A stretch of DNA of 64,000 nt from Lasiodiplodia sp. COLG20 (lineage: Eukaryota > Ascomycota > Dothideomycetes > Botryosphaeriales > Botryosphaeriaceae), in contig VNWV01000003.1 in the NCBI GenBank assembly GCA_009801085.1, forward strand, positions 3,224,001 through 3,288,000, in the 5' to 3' direction. The position numbers were made by a program, and so were the translations under genes. Positions 1 through 11,500 of the stretch are shown piece after piece. The first letter of the stretch is position 1. Each line of letters begins with the position of its first letter. Under the pieces are notes generated by a model. It searched no databases and was not told where the DNA came from. It was given only the letters and a program-made list of their open reading frames with translations.

Positions 1-1707
1 TATTGTATTTTCTACATATTCTGCCTACGCAACAGACAAGTGCATTAGAGTAGGAACGCGGGCGGCTTGCAACACAACTTTCGGTTCGATGAAAGTTAGT
101 TGCATGACGGGGTTGCCGATGATATCTGACGTGCAGAAGTTCCATCAGCATGCACTAGCCCTGCTTGGCTGTTGCGCCATAGGTTCTGCTGCGGTTAACA
201 TGCCAAGAGTAAGCGCCGTGGACTAGCCCATCACCACCAGCCTCGCTCTTACATGCGCCACCTACCTTGCAGTCGCACAGCCTCAATTATATTGTACCTT
301 CTTCTTGACTCATCTGCATCGGCCCACCTTCACTATCCCACCAACTTCTCTGCCAAGTTGTTGAAAAATGCAATGAGCCTTTCAAGGTCACTGCAGTCAT
401 ACAAAGAGATCGCTGTCACCACGGCGCGCAATATAACCTAGTTAGTGTTGATGGTAATCAAGAGTCTAATAATAGAGAAGAATTTATCCCATCCGCTTTG
501 GTTTTGAATTTAAGTACTAATATTCTTTACACTATACTTGCCCTATACTTATAAACATTACTAGTATACTAAAAATAAGAACCTTAGGTTTGTTATTCTC
601 GCCACGTTATATAGAGGAAGTTATAGTTAGTTCTATAGGATTTTATAAGTCGTAGATAAATCTATAATATTGAAAATTTCCTAAAGTGCTGGGTATACCG
701 AAGGTCGTAAAGGACTAAACCCTTATAAGATATATACGGTTAAGACATACTAACCCACATAGGCAGTTGACGAAGTGAAATATATATCTAGACTTGAGGC
801 CCCCTCGTAAGGATATAGAAAGTCGTGGAAGTTATAGAGTAGTAAAATTCGAGAGAACACCATCACAAGAATAAATCACATCTCGAGGATCAGAATGTTT
901 TGTGCTGAGACCATCGCCATTCGCCAATAGGCGAACAACGGTTTAATATTTACTAATGTCTAGCACCAAGGCTCAATAAGTGAGCGCTTCATTCGTGCCG
1001 CAGCTGTAACGGCGAGAAAACGACGGAAGACCGCAAGTGCTTCCAGGATCTGGCTCTGGCTGTATGCTTTTCCGTCCAGAGAATCAAGCAAAAACGCCGG
1101 TGCCATGGACTCCACTTTCCTTTTCTTCGCCTTCTCCCCCGGCTTTTCTGATCCATCAAAGCAATCGAAGAACAAAAAAAACCAGAAGTTAACAGGTGCT
1201 CCCCCGCCAAAAGACTGAACACTTTCCAAGACCCGAAAAGCAGCAAGTATGGAAAAGAAAGAAAGTGGTTGGCAAGGAACACCCAATCAAACACACTGAA
1301 ATCAAACCATGAGCCGGTCTCGTCCCTTTCTTGCCCCCGCTCCGTATATTCTAGACAACATGAGATCCCATAACCGGCATGAATAGAGATCCCATTCCTT
1401 AAAAACCGTCCGTACTGTAGAAAGGCAGAAAAGCAGAAAACGCTGGAGAGGTATCAAGTACAGAAAGTAGGAAAGCAAATCGTAAGCACCTGCTGTAGCA
1501 TAGAAACATAAGAAAAGGTCGTAAAACCCCTGTGATATACAGCCTTCCTGAGTCCGGGGTTGGGAATGAGGAAGTAAAGACAAGGAAAGTGAAACAGCCG
1601 AAAAGAAAGAAAGAAAACACCGAATTGCGCCGCTGATGATTGAGCATTGCTGTTGAAACCGGGACAGCAATGCCAGAGGAATTGAGCGTCTTAATGATGT
1701 TAAGCCA
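1..1707. other. Left-edge region without a supported gene
   Basis: No reading frame here looks coding. The frames on the minus strand at 960-1733 are short, low in complexity, and lie directly downstream of the RasGEF stop codon, so this stretch probably contains its 3' untranslated region. The part from about 445 to 960 is AT-rich and is described separately. Confidence 0.6.
445..960. repeat. AT-rich block, possible RIP-degraded transposon relic
   Basis: The base composition changes sharply here. The stretch is full of TA dinucleotides and stop codons in all frames, while both flanks are near 50% GC. In Pezizomycotina such blocks are usually repeats mutated by repeat-induced point mutation (C to T). 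I cannot recognise the original element, see no terminal repeats, and cannot measure a RIP index by eye, so the origin is an inference. Confidence 0.4.
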
Positions 1708-4700
1708 TCACAAACTGCCCCTTGGAGTCGCACTGTGTTCAGAGGACGATTTGAATGTCGACAGAGCGTTCAAGAAGTCGAACCGCTCTCTTGTACTCCC
1801 GTTGAATTGCCTCACACTGTCGTTGTCGGAAATCGGGCTGGGTTGCTTAGGTTCTCTGGGCTCCAGCAGGAGTGACCGGCGGTAATAGTTCTGCACGTTG
1901 CTTTGGTCGCTGTCGCGGACACGCTCGATCTGCGACTGCATCCACTCTTGCATCTCCGGGACAGGAGCAAGGGGGTACGGAACTTGGAAGCGCTGCAGTT
2001 GACCAATAATCTTTGCCGTACGCATGTGCTTGTCGAAGTTGATAACGCTGATGCCCGAGTCAGCACCTCCGTCACCAGGGATCTGGCGTGTCGTCTGGTT
2101 GCCAACGTCGACAAAGGTCAGATCCGTGAGGTAGATGCCAACGAATGGAATGCAGGGAGCGATGTGGTTTTCCAGGCGCTTCCGAAGGACGGCGTAGTTG
2201 CGGCCGACATTGACAATTGCACGAAGCTCCTCGAGGCGACCCTTGGTCTTGGCCGAGACGGCGTCCCAGGTTCGCTTCAACCGCATGACCATCGACGAGT
2301 TCAGAGAGCAAATGATGGCCATGAGCGAGTCGTAATTGTTGAGCTCCAGGCATTTCACCGCGATCTTTACCCACTGTTTGATGATAACAGCGCGCTTCTT
2401 AGGATCCTCCAACTGAAGAATGGTGTCGGCCACGAGATTGGCGAGATCGGTCGAGAGCTTTGACATGGCGCGAACGTTGACAGCCCTTCCGTTCTTCTTG
2501 GTCCACTCAGATGCCAGCAATTCCTCGGGTTGGATCGTGCAAAACAACTTGGACTCAATAAGCGTGAATTGCCTGGCCAGCTCCAGCGGGTCGAAGTCCA
2601 GAATGCTCAGGGTGATAGAGGCTCCGTTGCGAATGTTCCGCAGGGCATTCATCTGGCTTTTGGTGATGATTGGGTTAGGCACATTCGGGTCTGCCGCAGT
2701 GTACACGGTTGCGGAAGTGTTCGTCTTGCCCTGGGACGACATCAAGCGGGGAGTGCTGCTTCCCGCGCGGATTTGGCTGACTTTCGTCACTAGCTCGGCC
2801 AGACGCTTTCCAGCCGAGGGCAGGGCAGTCCTAAGCTTCCCAGTCGCAAACGTTAGGATGAGACCGAGCGCCTCGGCATCAGTATCCGCTTGCCAGTGGC
2901 CCTCCAACCAACCTTTGAAAACGTTGTGGACACGCAACCGGACGGGGACAGCGATCTCGCTGCTGTCTCCAACGTAGTTGAAACGATCAATCAAACATTG
3001 AGCAAGCTCAACTGGCGTTGTAAACAGGCGGAAAGTGAGATAGAATGTGGTCACGAATGTCGCATCCGGAGTCGCTTCATGGGTGGTGAGTTGCTCAATC
3101 AGTGCAGGCAGAGATCCACCCGCAATCTGGCCATCTTTGTAAACGAGTTCATGTACGTATGTCTTTTCCAACATCTGCGCCTCAACGCCATACGCATCTT
3201 CGCTGGTCGTCGAACGCAGTTCCGAAATGCTGGGGTAGCTGTTGATCATGTCATTGGCCTTGGGGCTGGAAGGAGCATCGTCAGGGGTCGTCGCCCGTGT
3301 AGAAGTGTGCGAGATGATGCTAGCCGCATCGCCGCGAACGCTGTTGGGATAAGTGCTGGTCGAGTCCGAAGCGTTGACGCCTTCCAAGCCCAATCCGACG
3401 TTGTTTCCAGCAAAACGGAAGTTGACGCTGTTGGTACTGGGAGAGTCGTCTGCGGTGCTACCCGAGGGAGCAGGCAGATGTGGAATGGGGAGCTTAGCCA
3501 GAGAGGGCAGGGAATCCTTGGAAGAGCGGAAGGAGGACACAGTGGGGCTCTGGAGGCTTGCGACTTGCGTAGTGGGAGAAGGAGAAGGGAGAGAAGCGGG
3601 TGGTTCGGGCAAGGGTTTCTCATCAAGTGAAGCAGGGCGGCTCGTGTCCTTTGGAGGAGCCGGCAAGGGTTTGGCGATATTTTCCTCGGAAGAACGCTCG
3701 TTGGTCGCGTCTGAAACACCAGTGAGGTCAAGGCTCTCGAAGATGGTGTCAGAAATTCCAGCTCCTGTGCGCTCGAACTCGAAGTCGCCGATTCTTTCGA
3801 TGACGATTTTAGCCTTCGTCACACAGTCGCCGGCGGCGCGGACACAGTTGGTGGCAGCGATGACGATTTCCTTGCCTTGTGCAGGCATGAACTCCTCGTT
3901 GTGGGCCTCGGAGTGCGCAAACATGTCTTTCGTCGCTTGCACGAGCTCAGACAGCTTCTCATGCATCGCGTCCCTTGCTTGCGAAAGTGGTTCCGAGCGA
4001 CGAGCGTCGCGTTCCCATACCTCTTCCACGACACTCAGAAGTTGGCGACACGCAATGACAGATTGTTGGGTAGTGGAGAGGAGCTCGCTGGACGAGCGTG
4101 ACTGGAGGTGTAACCCAATGAACGAGCCAATCGAGCCCAGAAACGAGTCCTGGGCGGCAGAAAGTCGTTCCGACGCAAGGTTGTATCTGCGCTGGCCGCT
4201 CACCTGACTTGTGTACGACGCTCTATGGGAGATCGAGACGCGCTTCGACGGGGTGGATTTCGAGGGAGACAGCGCTGGCAGAGACTGCACTGGTACAGGA
4301 TCTGTGATGCTGGTGTTGGTGCGAGGTGTGTTAATACCGCTCAGGCCGGCTCGTTCGTCGCTCGTTCTCGCCGCGTCGGTGGGTGACACAGCCGTAACGC
4401 TTTCGGGTGGTTCGGTTGCACCATCCTCGGCTGACTGCGATTGCTCAACGTTGCTTTCGGGAACATCATGCGGCGGCGTGGGTGGCCTCTCTGTGTCGTC
4501 CATTGGGCCATCGACCAGCGGTTGCAGCGGGGGCTGGAGTTCCTGCGCAAAGACGTCAAGAAAACGAACGGCTCGGACAACCACTTTGAATGCTTTCAAA
4601 ACAAGCTCGTCGAGGAGGTCGTAGATAGGCTCCTCGGCGGGGTCGCCTTGGGACACGACCTGCTGCAGGTGCTTCGCTGTTTTCACGAGTGAGGACAGGT

Positions 4701-5532
4701 CACCTAACAGGCCTTTCCGCATCCGTCGGATACCGATGTGAGCTTGTACGTTCTGCGATTCCCTCGTCAAGCAATCGGACCTCTCCTATAATGGAGTTAG
4801 CGTAGATCCATAAAAACGTTTCCTCCGACCCAGGGGCTTTCCTCGCTCGAGACTAACCAAGAGAAAACGGACGCCTGCAATCATCGACCTAACGTAGTCC
4901 TGCTTTGCAAATACCATCGTGTTCCCGCTCTCTCCACTCCTCACGAGGTCCCAGAGGTGCGTAAGGGCGTTCAGAAGGCTGTTGATTGACGGATGGTCGA
5001 AAGGTTCGCAGTAATTGGTAGGGAGCCAGCCGCGGGCTCCAGAAATAAGGAGGGTGCCGTCCGCCCAGCCATTAGGGTGTATCGAGTGGACCAGGATGAC
5101 ATCTCCTTGGTTAATGGGAACCGTGATGGAGCACTCGTCCCCGACGGAGGAGATTGTGGAGGAGGGGTGAAAGTGGTAGAATGCACGGAGGTAGTTGGGA
5201 AAGGATTCGGGCTCCGCCGTGGGTATTTCGGCTTCGAGGTTGACGCGAGGCGTTAATGGTGGTGACATTTGAAACTGCGACGTGGACCCTGTTGTCCGCC
5301 GGCTTCTTGGCGAGGACTGCACACTCCGGGGGCCATCGTTGTTCCATGTTGTTGAGGGCTTCTTCTTGATGGTGAGCGGCGCAACGCACGCGCTGGTGCG
5401 GTCCATGCCCTCTCTGAGCGCGATATCGGACATCTTGGAGTCCTTCGCGTGCTTGGCGTCCCGTCTGCGAGTATTCTTGGAGCCAGAGTCTTCCAGCAGA
5501 ATACTTGACACGGACAGCGAGGACAGTAACAT
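1708..5532 (-). CDS. Cdc25-type Ras guanine nucleotide exchange factor (SH3 + REM + RasGEF)
   Basis: Likely activates Ras at the plasma membrane by exchanging GDP for GTP, upstream of cAMP/PKA signalling as for yeast Cdc25. Two exons are read: 5532-4858 and 4785-1708. The 72-nt intron has a GTTAGT donor and TATAG acceptor and keeps frame, giving about 1250 residues, in the Cdc25 size range. An SH3 domain lies near residues 113-181 (ALYxY-like YLRAFYHF start, GWLPTNY end). The middle is Ser/Pro-rich and probably disordered. The RasGEF N-terminal (REM) module begins near residue 755 and the catalytic domain spans about 950-1180, with the conserved helical-hairpin region (LNNYDSLMAIICSLNSS) and a TDLTFVDVGN segment. 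The start at 5532 is the first Met of the SH3 exon; an upstream exon cannot be excluded. Family assignment is firm; the start codon is not. Confidence 0.93.
4786..4857 (-). other. Intron of the RasGEF gene
   Basis: This 72-nt intron runs from GTTAGT to TATAG and joins ...RFLL to ERSDCLTRE... in phase 0. Without it the SH3-bearing and catalytic parts would appear as two separate genes. Confidence 0.85.
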
Positions 5533-8500
5533 AAAGGCAGAGTGCGCCGCGCCGTTACGAGAGGGTCAGCATTAGATGGGTCGCTGATTTAGACGACGTG
5601 GATATGGAGCGGCGGGATTAGAAGCAATTGGAAGACCGGGGCCGGCGAATCTCGAGCGGCGAGGTGGCGGCGATTGAGTCTGCTGCTGTCATGTTGTCAG
5701 CTGTCTGTGTTGATGTTGTTATTGTTTGGTGGGTGAGGTCCTGTGGTGGCGAGGAATGCGCCTACCCAACAGTGAGAGAAACGGCCGAAGAATGCAGCTA
5801 TGCGCTCCTGACAACGGAAAGACACATAGCTACGGGTGGGGAAAGATGGCAGGTGCAGTAGCAAGAGAGGGGACCGAGACGGGGCCTCTAGGGTTTTAGG
5901 GCTTGTCCTGACTGCAGCGCGCACGCAGGTGGTGCTCGTGTGGGCAAGACTGGGGAGCGGAGGAGCGTACAGTGATTAAGGCGTGACCGCGGAGGCAGAT
6001 CAGCAATGGTGCGGGAGCGCGCGGCGAGGCGGAGGCGGAATGCTCGTCGCAGAGAAGGGCCTCGGGGCGTGTCCAGACACTGCAGGTTTCTGGGGGAGCA
6101 GGACTGAGGCGGCGGGAAGGTGCTCGGCGCGCGCAAATGGTGTTGCAATGGTGCAAGGTGGAGGGGAGCTTTAATGGCTTGCTGGCGACGCAAGGGTCTG
6201 GGGGCAGTTTGGCCGGGCAGGCAGGGCAGTCAAGGGCTAGCAAAGCTCAAGCGGCATCGTCGCCTCGAATCGCCGTCAGCCCACTTTTCCGCCGTCGAGG
6301 AATTGGTCCAGGCGATCAGATATAGCAGGAGCGATATTGGAGCGGGCAGCCGCGCGGGCACGATTCGCCTTTGGGAACTGACCAGGGTCCGCAGACGCAG
6401 CATGGGGTGCAGCCCGAGCACGCGCGCCGTTCTCGTCCTGTCGAATCCGCGTGGCGCACATCAAGCATCCACGCCGGCGGCCGCAGACGCGACCGCGCGA
6501 GACCCATTGCCCGGCCCAGCCGCCGCGAGGCCAGCTGCAGCTCATGCGGCATCGGCGGGCGCGCAGGTCGCGAGAGCGGCCGGCCTGAGGCTGGGCCTGA
6601 GTCAGCCCGACGACGCTGTACGGACGACGTCTCGCAAATGTGCCTGCGCCCTCGGCAGCGCTATGCCCGAAGCGCAGCGGGCGGACGCGCCCCCGTCACA
6701 GTGCCGGCGTGCGCGCGGCGTGCAGGCTGCATTGGATGCCCTGCCCGGCAGCGCGCAGCCATGGCAGAGACCCCATAAGAGGCGCCGGCCCAGGTCCCCG
6801 CGACGGCGCACAGGTGCGTGACCCGCGCGCGGCCCAGGGGCAGGGCACCCGCGGAGCTTTCTGGCCCTGTGGGTGTTGCAGAGCGCGACGGAGCGGCGTC
6901 ATTTCGCAGCGCCCGCGCAGTCACGGATCGACCGCCACGCCCGTCCTTTTGGGAAATCGCCAAGCCAGACGTGCAGCGGCGGTGCACCACGCGAGTCGTC
7001 ACCGCACGCCAGGCCTGCCAACGGCCGCCGTTCCCCGCGCGCGCCGCCGGCACCTTCGCTTCGTCTTCATCATCTCCAATTTCCTCACCGCGCCCCTTTG
7101 CCTACCAGCCCGACCCAGCGCCCTGACCATCCTGCCCACGGCATGCCATCGACCCCTAGCTGCTTTCGGCAGCGATGGTCTCCGCGCCCCCCACCCGCAC
7201 GAGCCCACCTCCAGAGCTCCGCGTCGTCAAGCTTCTGTGCCTGCGCCAGCAGCCTGGTTCTGCCCGCCCCATCGCTGTCGCAGCGAGCCCACATGTCCGG
7301 TGGGAAGTCGAAACGCTGAGCTCAACGCCGGCTTGCCACCAGCCGTTCGCTCTCTCGCTGGCCGGTCATGATGCCACAAACGTAGCCTGTCCGCCGCGGG
7401 CTGCATTGCAGGGCGACCGGTGACGCGCCGTTTTCGCCCTGCTCTTTTTTTTTCTCCGTCCTTGCTCAGCTCAGCATTGGAAATCGTCATCATCTCTCTG
7501 TTCTCGCGCTCAGCTTGGTGGAGACACTACTGGAAGCTGGCTCCACCATGGCCTTTCCCTCGGGATGCCTGGGTCGATCACCAAGGGGTGGCGATGTCGG
7601 CCGCCTGCAGGTCCCACTGCAGCAACGAGCGAGACTGGGTCCATTATCCAACACCCCCAGGTTTAGTCATAGCTGAAAAGCCGTCTCCCGTTTGGCGCTG
7701 CCATCGGGTGGAGACTGCCAGCCGCAGCCGTTGTGGCCCAGATCTATGACACCACTTCGAATCTCGCTCACCGGCCGTTGGTAGACCCAGTTGTCTGTCC
7801 AAGTATGACGAGTCAGCCAGCTCGCATTAGCCGACACCCGCCCAAGTTGGCAAGCTGTCTCGTCTGTGCTGCGCTTGATGTGCTGCTCAAATTGGACATG
7901 CAGATTGCCTGCAACGGATAGCTGTGGACGAGTACACTCTATCCCACTTGTTGACTCCTGGCACAGCCATCCGCACCCAGAACCCGCATTAGCACAAATT
8001 CTGCGACGAACGGCCGGCATGATACCATTGTCCATTCATCACAAGTATCGCCGCTTGTCCGGATGAGGGCTTCAACTATGCGGGGTGACAAGGCGGAGTG
8101 AGGATGCTCAAGCCCGAATGAGTCCCGCACTATCATGATTGCTCCAAGGACCACCCTGGCTTTGACCGCGCACACATGGATGTTGCTGTTCGTATCATGT
8201 GCTAGGCCTCGGCTTGGACCAGGCCGGTTCCTACTGGAAAACCCTGTCAGCACGCGCCAGCAGATCGGAAGGTCAAGCCTTGCGAATCGAAAGGAGCATT
8301 TCGCACCTGCTGAGAAAAGATGCTAAAGACATCGCGTCCAGTAGCTGCGATTGCGTTGCGCCTCCCGAACACGCACAGAGCACTGGCTGTGCCGGTGCGT
8401 CGTCCGGCACTTGGCTGATCGTCATATCACCGTGCAATGCTCAAGCCGCCGCGCACACCGTTCTCTCCTGGACACTGCCCGTCATCGCTTCCTTGCATCA

Positions 8501-11500
8501 CCCCCAGATGGAAAGACTGTTGCATGTCGCTCGACGCTGCCGGACTCCGACATGCGATGATCCTCAGCGCGACGCTCGACGCACGTGGCACTTGTGCATC
8601 CCAATTCGTCTCCCCACGAGCACCATACATTGACAACATTCGCGGAGACGCGATCATCATCTCCCCAGTCAATACATGGAGTAAGGTCCAGAAAGTGCGC
8701 AATGAGACGTTTTGCCTGTTTTTGTAGCACGTCGGGTCGCGCGCGCGCCGTCGTTGTCTAGTCGTCCTAGTGGGGAAATTGAGCGTCCGGCGACTGCTCG
8801 AGCTAGCCTCTCAGGAGAAGGAGATCGTCAGTCGCGTATGCGAGTTTTTCCTTGAATCGAGACCACCGAACGAACTGTTTTGGGTTCCCTCGAAGCACGT
8901 AGGGCTTATACACACGAGATACTTTCTAGTGTTTGAGAACGCGGGAAGCTAACATGCCGCAGCGTTCCTGTCACGACTCTCAGCCCTGTACCGCTCCTGA
9001 CACCGGCAGGGGCTTCCGGCGCAGCTAAGCCAGCTTTCGTCAGGTCAGTGTGTCATGTAGCTTGAGAACTAGTCTGACGAGCATCTGGCGCCTCTCCCGC
9101 TCTTGACAAGATGCTGCGACTTGCCGATGCATGCAATCTTCCTTCCGCTGGCCCTACCATGGTCCTCAGGCTCCCCGGCTGTGCAGCTGTCGCACTGCCA
9201 GTTTCTGCCCCGACTCCTCAATCGACGTCTCTCCCACGTGGATGCATGGATCAGCGGCCCAGCATCCCCACAACTATTGAGAGCAGCAATTGACCAGTTC
9301 GGCGTGGACGTGGCCGAACTCGGTCGTTCACGGCGCACCGCTCGTGCCATGCGGAGTACAGTCCACGGCGTGGCTCGTATCTGCTGTCGCGCGCGGATCT
9401 TGGACTTCTACCACGTTGCCCTTTCAGGCGCAAGTCTGTCCAGGCGCCCCTGACCCAGCAGTGTAAATCTGTATAACGTTATCAAAGATGCGATTAGTGA
9501 TTGCTCGGCTCAGCACATGATCAATGAAAGACGTCGCCGGTGTTGGGCCGACACCTAGCGTTCACAGCACCAGGCACATGCTTGAATCGTGATGGTGAAA
9601 GCTCCCGAGATATCACCAGCGGTTTCCCCGGAGTGCCTGACCATCGGGGATGTTCAACCCATTAGTGTCAGCAACTCCACCACGGCGTCAAACCGGTGAC
9701 GACCCACCGTCGAGCAGCCAACGATGCGGCTCTACAACCGTTCTCTCTCCAGGGTCCCGCTGCCAGGGGTCGGCGATCGACGTTGTGTGGAGAACAGACT
9801 CTGCCTTTTCTTTTACCCGCTCGGCGTACTCCGGGTCACGTACGGCGAAATATCTACTCGAGCCAATGTGCGTCGCAATCACCTACAATGCAACCTAGGT
9901 GATGACGTCTTGTCAGTGCGACCGGGAGCTTGCCGAGAAAAGGATCGAAGGTTAATCCTATACCACCGCACAGCGACCATGCATAGGGCGGGAAAGCTTG
10001 AGAGAAATTCGGCCGTTTCCCCAGTAATCGTTCCTTCGATGACGAAAAGTTATCGCGCTCGGTGCTTGCCGATCGATAGGGCATTCCGCCGAACGGCCTC
10101 ATCCAGGGCCCATTCCGCATGCCGGGGACCCCAACTGCCAGAAATCCGATGCCAACCAGGCCTCTGTCGCTTCGTGTCAACAACGACGCTGTCTTTCGCG
10201 CGGTTACGGGCGTACAGCGCGCTTGGCGCTTGTGCGCACTCTGTGAACCAGTCGAATCACGGCAACTTCGTTTCATGAAACTGCCATTCACACAGCTACG
10301 GCCGCTGGCAGAACACACCGTCGCCACCGCCACACAGCCTACACGATGAATACGCATCGCTTCTCAGAATCGGCGCCAGCGGAAAGCATCGTTGGATGCC
10401 GCACCGAGATAGGATCTAAAGCGGCCCGCGCGTCTCCGGAACACGGATTGACCAAGCCGCATCCGTGCAAAGGCGACGGAGCCCGATAAGCAAATCAGGG
10501 CGGATATCTTCGGGCTGCATCAGCCATGTCAAAACCGCGAGCCCGGACACGTGCGCTTCGTGCGGCAATCTCGCTTTCCCACCAGTCAACCTCGAGTGTG
10601 GAACTCGTGTGCATTTGTTGCCCTTGGCACAAATGCTGGGGCCGTCAACAATTTGACTTTGATCACAAATCCCCACGCTGGCTTCTGCCTACGTCCATTG
10701 GGCGAGGGCCTAGACCCACGTGGGGAGACCAAGGCGCGAAGCGCCCTCACTCCACGGCGAAGGCAGATGCCGTCCTTCATCCACGACACCCACCGTCCAT
10801 CCCCAAGTGACAATCAAGATTTTACGACTACCAGCACATACTCGTCACCGCTCTGGTGTTGGATCTCTGAAGATTTGGACGTGGTAGGCGGCTATGAAGA
10901 TGAAGATCTCCAGCAGGCGCGAAGACAGCCAATGAGATGGCGCAAATTAGCTGGACAACAACAGTCACGCACACTCTGTGATATGGCTCCACTGACCGGT
11001 GAGGCGAGCAAAAATCTTTCTTGGGCAACGAAGATACCCTGCAGAAGACGATAGGATTCTGCGAGGTCCATGTGGTCTGTCGGTAACTGCGCCAAAGGGA
11101 AAAATTCAGGGCTCGCGGTGTAGCGGAAGCCTCTCGCACGCAGAAGAGGGCTGACCGGCAAGTGTCCTCCCGTCATTTCAGGCTGACGCGTCTTGGAGGT
11201 GGGATGCGGGAAGGTGAAGAACGGGCTACTACTCGAACAACAGCTACGTTGCATCTGCTTTCCACCTGCAACATCCATTTCGCTTGGTCACGGTAGAGCC
11301 TCATTGATACCTTTACTCCATATTCCTGAGAGAATATTCCTCCTTGCAGCTCATTCCAGTACCTCAAATCTCTTCTCAAGTTCTTCAAGTATTGTTGTCC
11401 TAATCTTGACCTAGATTGTCCCTCGTCAACACCGCGCATAGACATACGAGTCGTCGCTGGAGTACGCGTCACTGCAAACGGCAGTATGCGATACTCGGGA

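Noticed and set aside
745..785. Partial match to the right end of the palindrome family
   Set aside because: Only about 12 bases agree and there is no inverted partner.
960..1733. Minus-strand frames of 82-143 codons downstream of the RasGEF gene
   Set aside because: Low-complexity hydrophobic products directly after a stop codon; best read as 3' untranslated region.
6120..7371. Overlapping plus-strand frames of up to 243 codons
   Set aside because: Arg/Ala/Pro-rich products of high GC, with equally long frames on the other strand and no motif; typical of non-coding GC-rich DNA.
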